Shown here: positions 31,604 through 39,118 of the stretch, one piece after another
Layout of the letters: each line of letters begins with the position of its first letter
How positions within the stretch are numbered: the stretch's first letter is position 1
NCBI GenBank assembly: GCA_003427395.1
Contig: BFEA01000249.1
Span: 1 to 39,118, forward strand
DNA: 39,118 nucleotides
Reading direction: 5' to 3'
Source of the DNA: Chara braunii
Taxonomy: Eukaryota; Streptophyta; Charophyceae; Charales; Characeae
Translations under genes and position numbers: made by a program
The notes under the pieces: model-generated
Seen by the model: only the letters and a program-made list of their open reading frames with translations
The model's database searches: none
Told to the model about the DNA's origin: nothing

Positions 31604-32265
31604 CAGGACAAACAGCGAAAGAAGGCTAGCACCAACGAGAGCGCAAAGGTGCTGAAATCTACCCCGAATCAATTCCAAAAGGAATGGTAAAGGAGAGAGC
31701 AACGGCCCCACTAGTCCCTTCTAACGCGAACCCTAAAGGACCTACTCACCTCATCATAGAACACAACAACCCTAACTAGGTCCGGATTATGGTAATCCCC
31801 AATCAAAAAACCAATTCGGAGGACAATCCTCATGATGAAGCGCTCAACAGGAGGACGACAAACACAACCTCCGAAATAAACCAGGGGCTCACGGACAATT
31901 CCAAACACCGAACGCAACCAAATCACAAGGATACTCGTTCGAGATCGAAACGGGACGAAACGAAGCAAAACGAAAACCTACGAAACGCGGCCACCAACAA
32001 TTGTACGAATTTACTTATGGTTGCCACGGATATCAGAATTGAAAAACTGTTGGGCAAAAAACAACTTTCAGCATGAGAATGGAAGCGAATGATTCACCAA
32101 GACATACACTCCATTACGCATGCCTCAAAAGTCGCAAACATTGAGAAATCATCACTCAAAGCAGATACTCGAAAAAAACAGGAGATCATCTCTCATAGAA
32201 TACAAGAGCATAGGACTTCACTTCAAAATGGAGCCAAAGATAACTTCGACAAAAAACGCGGTTAT

Positions 32266-32311
32266 GCCCCTACGCGTTTCAACGACCCCGCTAGTAGCAT
32301 CATCAGGAGGT
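32266..32311 (-). ncRNA. Hammerhead ribozyme-like motif, upstream pseudo-LTR
   Basis: On the minus strand CUGAUGA (DNA 32300-32306) is followed 19 bases later by GAAACGCGUA. This gives the invariant core of a type I hammerhead: CUGAUGA, stem II, GAAA, a minimal stem III (AC-GC-GU) and a cleavable UA. Stem I pairs CCUC with GGGG. Stem II (GCUAC with GUCGU) has one mismatch. Very short stem III is the form known from Penelope elements. Such ribozymes would self-cleave the element RNA. The mismatch suggests this copy is weak or dead. Confidence 0.6.
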
Positions 32312-32372
32312 TCGGAAGCGTGCCCTGCATCACACGACTAGATCGAGATGGCCCATCCATCACCCTTGCCAT

Positions 32373-32380
32373 CTTATATA
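32373..32380 (-). promoter_or_regulatory. TATA-like motif, upstream pseudo-LTR
   Basis: The minus strand reads ACTATATAAGATGG. The motif is conserved in the downstream repeat at 26974 and lies 62 bases upstream of the ribozyme-like motif in both copies. It could start the element RNA. Confidence 0.5.
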
Positions 32381-33147
32381 GTATCTATCCTACCCCAGTC
32401 CTCCAGAAAGCGAAGCACGAGAACGCTGAAAATCGCAGCAACGAGCCAAACACAGGCAAACACCAGAAAACAGGCAACAAGCCAATTAAACAAAAACAAG
32501 CAAGTCGAAGCGAGCTCGAGGAGTCCCGATCTGCCAATCCAACCGTATTCCAAGATCACGGTTTCGCACGATGACGCCGACAACGGAAATGAGAGCAGAG
32601 GCAAGAAGACTCGTCAGCGAAGCAAAACACCTGATCCCGATGGAACTGCTGGACATGCTCAGGCGAACGCTCGGGCGCTCGCACGTTCACAAACCAGCAC
32701 AGTCGACGAAGCCAGGTACCCCAGCGACGGAGCAGCAAGACAACGCAGCAGCGCTCGTCGGTGTTATAAGACGCAACTGCCGATCCAAGTGAGAGACTAA
32801 ACTCACAAACGAGCGTTGGTAATATACACACAGTCACCAGGGCTGCACTACGGTCCCTCGAAACTGTCGGGTACCATAGCACACGGGAAACAGAGACATA
32901 CCAGGCTATTCGCAACGGTAGCCTAGGCGAGTGAGTACCCAGCAAGCCAGGTAGGTATCCCCCAAAAACCATCCAAGCCGGGACGAACGAAATCGGCATA
33001 GGAGACCTCTGCAACCCCCGTCAACCTCGATAACAAAAACTCTGAAACAGGCCTAAAGGCAAGGCAAATCGCAAGGGAGAAAAAATCACCCGCATCCCAT
33101 GCGATGATGAACCGATGAAGGGCATATCCGGCAAGCCCGCCAGACCT

Positions 33148-33660
33148 TAGTCTTGACGATAAAGTTCGAGGTTCGGGAATGATCGGGCTACTAGTAGTCC
33201 GAGCCTCAGACTTGATAGCTGGACGAGGTACTGATGGTTTGATATAGGAGTTATAACACTTCTCTGCATTTGATCTTCAATATGGGTGTAAGATTGAGTC
33301 GCTCATCTAAGAAACAAAGCTCAATTTGTCCAAGTTACCTTCAGTTATGACTCTTAATTGTATTTTCCTTATTGTGATAAGGCTATAGTCTGACCATTCA
33401 TCTTAGAAATAAAGTATGATTGGCCATGTTTCGTATATATAGGGAATATAAAAAACTGTATTTTCAGTACCCCTTAAATGAGTGGCTTTAGACTAAACTA
33501 CTTATCTTAGATACAAAGTTTTTTCCTCGACTTGTATCTCCCTTAGAATAAACATACAAACTTTCGCCTCATATGACTCTTCTTATAATCGGTCAGTCAC
33601 ATTTCACAGACGAACAAGAGTTGAGTCATTCATTTCATAAACAAAGCTCAAACCTTTTCT
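33148..33660. repeat. Array of ~90-150-bp units with CATCTTAGAAACAAAG core
   Basis: Cores occur at about 33298, 33394, 33505 and 33626 (variants of GAGTCATTCATCTTAGAAAC), each preceded by AT-rich spacer. The same motif is at 25345 beyond the Penelope element, so the element and satellite sit inside this array. No gene. Confidence 0.65.
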
Positions 33661-34690
33661 TCAGGAACATAAAGAAAGAAGAGTACTCCCAAGTGTGAGA
33701 TGGCGAGCCACACATGTCCCAAAAGAACCACCTGTCCCACATTAGTGCCAACTGGTTTTAAGTGGTCCCAAATGGTCCCACGCGGTCCCTCACTATTGCC
33801 CTCTGCATCAGATGGTTCCACTTATAAAAATCACTCACTTCGTAGGTCCCAAAAACAATAAAGGCGGCCTCGAATTTTGAAATTGTAAGTGTTGTGACCC
33901 CAATCATCACTGTGTCTCTCTGTAGTGTCTCAGTCGGTCTCACAACACCCTGCAGTATTGCCACCGGATCACATACAAAAGAGAAGTCCAACGAGCCAAA
34001 ATTTTGACGTCACCTCCCTTCAAATTCGTGCCGCCAGACGCGTCACAAAATAGGCAGCATTTTCCCACCGAAAAACCTTACCATTATCGTGCAGTAAAAA
34101 CTATAGCATATCCCATCTAGAATTTAGTACCGCCGACATGCCTAAAATTCAACAGCATAACCCAAGTGGAAAGTATCGTCGTAGTCGTGCCGTAAAACGA
34201 ACAGCCCCCCCCCTGCAAAAAAGATGGTGCTACCGACGCACTAAAAATTTGGCAGCATAACCCCACCAAATGGGGTGCAGCCTGCCACAACATAGCACCA
34301 ACACCTCAAAGAAAGCCCTGCTGATGCCAATGCCGAAAAAGTATCGCAAAAGTAATAAAATTTTGAACCTGGGAAAAGTCCAGGTCCAAAACGTTGTTCC
34401 TGAGCCGCGAAGCAAAGTCTAGGTCAACCTACGTGCACCCGGGAGTAGTACCAAAGGGCCAACACCAGCGAGAGGCTGGAGCAGAGTGCTCCCTGCCTCA
34501 AGCTATGGCTTCCCTACTGCTCCACTTCGTCAGCGCCCCTCTAGTAGCTCCTGTACCAGTCTCTCTGCTCTCGGAGTGTATGACAACGCTCGAGCAGCAT
34601 AATTGTTTTGTGTCGCAGTTGGAGACAATTGTCTCTTTTATACTAGCTGGAGGAGTGTAGCCTGTCACTCAACCCCCAACCAAAATTGTA
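33661..34690. repeat. Non-coding region with GTGCCGCC...GGCAGCATAACCCC modules
   Basis: Related modules of about 100 bp begin near 34027, 34130 and 34229 (G-T-R-C-Y-R-C-C-GACGC then AAAAATTTGGCAGCATAACC). Repeated TGGTCCCA words occur at 33755-33790. The short open frames (for example 34394-34660) have no recognisable motif. Confidence 0.5.
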
Positions 34691-35600
34691 GGATCTGTTT
34701 GTGCCTTTGATTTGTAGTGAGCTCAAAGGCAGTGACTAGTTGAACTTGAGCTTCACACTTAGTGTGGGCAATTTCTTTAACTGCCCTATTTTTCAGTTTT
34801 CTTTGATTTACCTCATCTATTGCGGAATTTCATGAGATAGCTGAGATTTTGGTGTTTTCAAAAGTGTTTTTTTTTTTTTCTTTTTTTTTTTTTTCTGAGA
34901 TGGGGTTAAAAAGATACAACCCCTTTCAGTTTGACGTATCTGGCCCCTTTCTAAAGACAGATACGTCAAGGGAAAGGTTGAACCTAACCTTTACCCTCAT
35001 GACCTGTAATTTTTCAGACTTCCACTGAGAACGGGAGTCTGACAGTTGCCTCTGGCAGTTTCTGCCTGAGGCTGCACCTCGTGAAGACAAGTGTCCTCAC
35101 GAGGACGCTACACAAATAAAAGTTACAACAAAAGCAAAAAACAAACCAAACCCCCAAAATTGCATCGTCCCTGGCCTCGATTCAAGCTAGGAACGTGATG
35201 TTAAACCAACATCACATCCTTTTATTTCCTCTGCCCTCCCGTGAAAACGGGGAAAGCAGTTGACAGGTTGGTAGAGGTAGGTCCTCCTCCGCTCAATTCT
35301 CCTCGTTTTTTTCTCCCTCTCTCTCTATTTCCCCAACTCCTTTCCCTTCACACGCGACGATATTGGCCGTGGGATCGAAGATCCCAAGGTCGAAAATATT
35401 TGACCCAAACGGGGTGGGAGACCGTCATGCTCCCACACAGCTGTACTCCAACTTTGAGGCACAATTGCCTCGTTTTTTTTCCCTTTTTCTTTCTTTTTCC
35501 CCTTTTTTTTCTTTCTTGCTGTCTGCTATAACCCCCTCCTCGTTTTCCAACCCCAACGCCCCAAACGTCCACAAAATGGGGGCTGAAAAAAAAAAAAAAA
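34691..35600. other. Unassigned, T-rich tracts and inverted repeats
   Basis: T-runs lie at 34868-34895 and 35475-35515. TGACGTATCTGGCCCCTTTC and its inverse flank a short loop at about 34932-34973. GTGATGTTAAACCAACATCAC at 35195-35215 is a perfect 8-bp-stem hairpin. No protein is recognised. Confidence 0.5.
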
Positions 35601-35604
35601 GGAC

Positions 35605-35668
35605 TTACCTCCCTGTTGGTACACTCACCAACTGTTGAAATGTAGGCTCGAGTGCAAATCCAAATGGA
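35605..35668 (+). repeat. tRNA-derived SINE-like head
   Basis: CTCCCTGTTGGTACACTC resembles the A box and D arm (GCTCAGTTGGTAGAGC). It is followed by ACCAACTGTTGAAATGTA and a B-box-like GGCTCGAGTGCAAATCC. A shorter relative (ACTCATGAACTATTGAATG) is at about 36098 before an A-run. The related head at 20990 suggests a dispersed family. Confidence 0.5.
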
Positions 35669-35873
35669 AAGGTGTGTACCCGTTCTCCCAAGGAACATAG
35701 CACCGTAGGGGAAATGAATCCTCTAGTAGAACACAGAAAGATACATCACCATAAATTTTGTCGTTTGTGCATGTGGTGGATGGTGGAGCGTTGCCCCTTC
35801 CACTCGTGGTGCCCGTTTATCTACTAAAAGCAGCGCCAACCACGCTGCAAAACAGGAGGGGAGGAACTAAGGG

Positions 35874-35919
<46 letters not shown>

Positions 35920-36089
35920 GCCTGAAACGAAAAGTGGTTATCCGTTTAAAATTAGCGTTTTTTGTTAGTCGGGGAGATTTCATCCTCCTATACGCATCAC
36001 TTGGCGAGTAGTTTTAGTTTTTCGTTTCCCCCCCCTCACCTCCTCTTTTAAGAAAGCCAACGACCCATCTCTGCTTTCTAATTGACAAG
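35669..36089. other. Unassigned, with a 42-base A run
   Basis: A homopolymer A42 occupies 35874-35915; it could be a retroposon tail or a slippage product. No coding sequence is recognised on either side. Confidence 0.6.
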
Positions 36090-36502
36090 GACACACTCAT
36101 GAACTATTGAATGCACACCTAAAAAAAAAAAAAAAAAAAATATTGGACCATTTTTTGATTTATGTGTGTTATCCTTGCGTTGGGGGCATGCAATCTGCAG
36201 GGCCGGTTTCGGCCGTGTGATTTGGGTGATCGCGCGGTCGAAATCGTCCACGCCATGCTGCTTCCAGAACGGGCCGCTCCAAAAAGAGCTGGCCCAAGTA
36301 TCATATTGGACTCAATCCTTGTATCCGTTGGGTGAAAGTCTAGCATGTCAACCTACTGGCTAGTTCCTGTTTCACACCAAATAGGAGCGGCTCTTCATTA
36401 TGAAGTGCTTGGACCCCACCCCCAGTAGGAACATTGTCCGTGGCCTAGCAGACCCAATTTGCTTTCCCCACTACTGCCTCCCCGAATCGAACGTGTGACC
36501 AA

Positions 36503-36560
36503 CCTTATGGAGCAGAGCACAACCATTTACCATTTCGATGTGAGTTCGAGCCTCGAAGAG
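36503..36560 (+). repeat. tRNA-like sequence inside repeat copy 2
   Basis: CTTATGGAGCAGAGCACAAC resembles a D arm, ACCATTTACCATTTCGAT an anticodon arm and GTGAGTTCGAGCC a T arm with B box. It does not fold into a full cloverleaf by eye, so it is not a tRNA gene call. Confidence 0.35.
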
Positions 36561-37803
36561 GGTAACTTTTTGAACGGGTGGCTGAGAACCCTCGCACTTA
36601 TGCGCCACGACCGCATATGCAATGCGGTTACTATTTTTGTTCATGTTAAACCCTGAATCGCACGGCTTGATAGTTGCACGTCACAATTTTGAATATAATA
36701 AGTTTAAATTTAATATTTAAACGACCGCTTACCCCTGCGGCCCAAACGCTGTCGAGCGTATCGGTCCCTCACCAAGTAGGGGGGGACCCTCCCGACCGCG
36801 TCACGCAGGAGTGGAGTCTGATCTTCGTCGCGATAGACATGGAGCTTCCGCAAGCCTCTCCGGCTGAGTGCGCCAACCATACCTCGCACGAGCCACTACG
36901 ACAGGATAGGGCTAACATGAAGCATGATTTACCTCCACCTTACGGGAGTTGTCACCGCCCTTCGGTGGGCGTATCCCCTCTTAGCTACCAGTCCACAGTA
37001 TGAAAGTTAATTAGTTGCAATCGCAAAGGTGGACCAGCCGAGGGCGTTTCTCGTTCGTTGTAGCATAGGGGGTACGCACGGTCTTACACCTCTATCGAAC
37101 CCACACACGAACCGACACACTGGGGGGTTGAAATCCCAAGCGCGACTCGTCGTCGGTCGACTAGGACGCATCCCACACACCACACGTTAAACATAAAAAT
37201 AAAACACACATACACATGGAGCGACACAAAACAAACAACACAACAACACTCTTAGTCCCTTTTATAACCATCGCATAACGTTCCGACGTGGAAATTGGAT
37301 AGGCGACGCACGCGAGACTTAGTATAAAAACTCACGGATGCAGGACCTTCTCATATTGACTAGCAATGCATGATTACGCAAACAGTCACAATGATGACAT
37401 ACTATGTAGTGCCCATAATGAAGCGGTCCCTCGTGGATCCGAGTACCGCTTATGACACTCAAGTGTCAATCTCGAAGTATACTGAGGGTCGACCCCTTCA
37501 TGATATTGCACGGCTAAAGGAACAGTCGTTCGGCCCCCGCGGCACCTTCGACCCTTAGGCTGAGTGTCCTGGTGGGCAGGACAAATACGCTTTGCGCGGG
37601 GGTGATCCCTTCCACGCGGAGTCTAGGATCTGGATGTACTGGACAAGGACCTCGAATCCAGGCCCAGGACCAACGTCCGACTAAGAAATGTTTAAGAAGC
37701 AAAAACAGTAAAAGGAAGAGAGTTTTCTTTCCTCTCTCAACCTCAGCCCCAATCAGACCCTTAAGCGTGAGCTCTTTAGGTCACGCGGACACTCAAACAT
37801 AGG

Positions 37804-37824
37804 TATATATATATATATATATAT

Positions 37825-37872
<48 letters not shown>
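37804..37872. repeat. (TA)n(GA)n compound microsatellite
   Basis: About 11 TA units run directly into about 23 imperfect GA units. Confidence 0.96.
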
Positions 37873-38548
37873 GGGAATAAATATGTGATGCTCACTTCTC
37901 ACAATCACAGTGGGACTCCTCTCGGCCATATATATGTGTGTGGTCGCAGACAGTCAATCCCAAAATCCAAATAAAAAAACACACTTGAAGTCACATCAAA
38001 GAATCAACAAAAAGTCCACACAGTACACGGGGTCAACTTCAACCATTCTCTATACTCATACCCCTCGCTTTAGCCATGCAAGCCCCAGCCTTTATTCAAT
38101 CCTTTAAAATAAATACTCAGTGTCTTCGTTAAATGACCATTCAATAAAAGTCTGGGTGAAAACCTTAATAAAACAATAGAAATCACCAAGGCTAAAGCCT
38201 TTTAGGTTGGGTAACGAGAATGAATTGCACTTGAGTCGTAGACCGGCGAATCGGCAACTGACCTATTATCAGTAATAATAGAAGATGATCCTTGAATCAG
38301 AAGATCAAAAAGATTTGTACCATAAGACAGATCAATGCCCAAGCTAAATCATCAGTGTATGGAGAATAAATCTCTATAGCACATTCTTACTTAATATTGT
38401 CTGCCAAGTAAATCTAAATTTACCCCTAAGTCAGTGCCTAAAGAAAAAACAGATCTTTGGCATAATCACCCCCATTATGGACCCCATACAGGGTGGATTG
38501 CCAGTATCGCCACCTGTCAAAATAAAATCTCTCTCCTCTAAACCTATG

Positions 38549-38653
38549 TTGCACGCCCGGCCGCGGCCGGGAGGGGGAAATCGGTCGCGGCCTCGGCCGA
38601 CAGCCTAATCAGTCAGGTTCGGCCTCGGCCGACCATCCGATTCTGGTGCAGGA
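38549..38653. repeat. GC-rich palindrome cluster
   Basis: CCGGCCGCGGCCGG is a perfect palindrome, and CGGCCTCGGCCGA appears twice (about 38589 and 38623). The block starts TTGCAC and ends GTGCAG and stands out from its AT-rich surroundings. It may be a small inserted element. Confidence 0.6.
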
Positions 38654-38825
38654 TTTTATTTTATTTTTCTAATGCATGAAAAAAAAAAAGGGCGTGTAAT
38701 GTTCAAAAAACCCTACACGCCCGTATTTTTCTCGGGGGCATTGCTGTTTTCTATTGCACAACAAAAAATAAAAACAGAAAAAAAAAGAAGAAAAAACTAA
38801 ACCGCTTCGAAACCCCGTGCAAGTA

Positions 38826-38849
38826 TGTGTGTGTGTGTGTGTGTGTGTG
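38826..38849. repeat. (GT)n microsatellite
   Basis: Twelve GT units, followed by GATATCGGGCGGGGG. The same GATCGGGCGGGG follows the (GT)n at the window end. Confidence 0.96.
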
Positions 38850-38887
38850 ATATCGGGCGGGGGTAGGGGGGGCGACCCCCCCCCCAG

Positions 38888-38920
<33 letters not shown>

Positions 38921-38964
38921 TATCAATCTATCAATCAATCAATCAATATATCAATTAATCAATC
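38888..38964. repeat. (CAAT)n tetranucleotide microsatellite
   Basis: About 19 CAAT units with a few CTAT, ATAT and TAAT variants. Confidence 0.96.
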
Positions 38965-39015
38965 GAAAAGAAAAAAGAAAAAAAAACGAGAAAACGGGTT
39001 TTTGACGAATTTTTC

Positions 39016-39046
<31 letters not shown>

Positions 39047-39047
39047 T

Positions 39048-39106
<59 letters not shown>
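39016..39106. repeat. (GT)n microsatellite at window end
   Basis: About 45 GT units with three TA interruptions, followed by GATCGGGCGGGGA as after the (GT)n at 38826, so the unit (GT)n plus GATCGGGCGGGG is itself duplicated. Confidence 0.96.
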
Positions 39107-39107
<1 letters not shown>

Positions 39108-39118
39108 TCGGGCGGGGA

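Larger units (their letters stand above)
26637..33147 (-). mobile_element. Penelope-like retroelement with N-terminal GIY-YIG (Chlamys type)
   Basis: A ~6.5-kb element read on the minus strand. It has direct terminal repeats of about 1.1-1.2 kb (pseudo-LTRs) in place of true LTRs, and one long broken frame (31603 down to 27791). The GIY-YIG endonuclease precedes the RT. Canonical Penelope elements have the nuclease after the RT; the reversed order defines the Naiad/Chlamys clade, and Chlamys is its green-lineage branch. Hammerhead ribozyme-like motifs in both terminal repeats also fit Penelope biology. Such elements insert by target-primed reverse transcription. This copy has about eight stops and four frameshifts and is inactive. 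Confidence 0.88.
32036..33147 (-). repeat. Upstream pseudo-LTR of the Penelope-like element
   Basis: Direct repeat of 26637-27838 with over ~90 % identity in the stretches I aligned. It lacks about 100 bases present in the other copy (27044-27144). Its outer edge, GGTCTGGCGGGCTTGCC on the minus strand, is where the coding region enters the repeat in the downstream copy. Confidence 0.88.
36090..38470 (+). repeat. Diverged long direct repeat, copy 2
   Basis: Same order and orientation as 20990-23690. Shared landmarks are ATTTATGTGTGT at 36160 (21088 in copy 1), GAGGGCGTTTCTCGTTCG at 37040, CGAACCGACACAC near 37108, and CTCACAATCACAGTG at 37897. It differs by indels, including a (TA)n(GA)n tract at 37804-37872. 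No protein is recognised. Confidence 0.62.

Noticed and set aside
35190-35216. Hairpin GTGATGTT...AACATCAC as a tRNA anticodon arm
   Set aside because: No D arm, acceptor stem or consistent B box; an 8-bp stem is too long for an anticodon arm.
35241-35698. Frames of 91-116 codons on both strands
   Set aside because: Mostly T- or A-rich tracts read as Phe or Lys; overlapping on both strands with no motif.

Overview
The window looks like nuclear DNA of a streptophyte alga and is made almost entirely of transposable elements and satellites. I infer a charophyte close to Chara braunii, for three reasons. The Ty3/gypsy polyprotein style and the CCHC/SAP-like protein style resemble what I remember of proteins annotated in that genome. 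Mitochondrial nad6, ccmC and probably ccmF fragments are present, and these stay mitochondrial in many streptophytes. A Penelope-like element of the green-lineage 'Chlamys' type is also present. I saw no intact host gene, no rRNA gene and no CRISPR array.

Layout. (1) 1-1337: a nuclear copy of mitochondrial DNA (NUMT), a shuffled mosaic of nad6, ccmF and ccmC pieces between two near-identical 261-bp direct repeats. (2) 1338-2552: unassigned. (3) 2553-20295: one decayed Ty3/gypsy retrotransposon of 17.7 kb with very long LTRs (5278 and 4669 bp), a tRNA-Asp-type primer binding site, gag, protease, RT remnant, RNase H and integrase, and a polypurine tract. The RT palm is deleted, and frames break throughout. 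Each LTR has gained its own copy of a ~470-bp fold-back element, in opposite orientation and at different sites with target duplications. (4) 20296-25500: dispersed repeats, a tRNA-like SINE head, a 369-bp MITE, AT-rich repeat modules and a 105-bp gap of Ns. (5) 25671-26530: a palindromic satellite rich in (GA)n/(CT)n. (6) 26637-33147, minus strand: a ~6.5-kb Penelope-like element with the permuted order endonuclease-then-RT. It has ~1.1-1.2-kb direct pseudo-LTRs, each carrying a TATA motif and a hammerhead ribozyme-like motif 62 bp downstream. (7) 33148-39118: repeat arrays matching those left of the Penelope element, further tRNA-like heads, a second diverged copy of the ~2.5-kb repeat seen at 21-23.7 kb, and microsatellites.

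The most interesting object is the Penelope-like element. It encodes in order a CCHC zinc knuckle, an acidic coiled coil, a SAP-like motif, an N-terminal GIY-YIG nuclease, a CxC...HxxxH linker and a reverse transcriptase. Six of its eight in-frame stops are TGA, most simply CpG decay of CGA codons, although UGA recoding is known in the sister 'Naiad' group and deserves a test. Both retroelements look dead in this copy, so any activity would have to come from intact relatives elsewhere in the genome.
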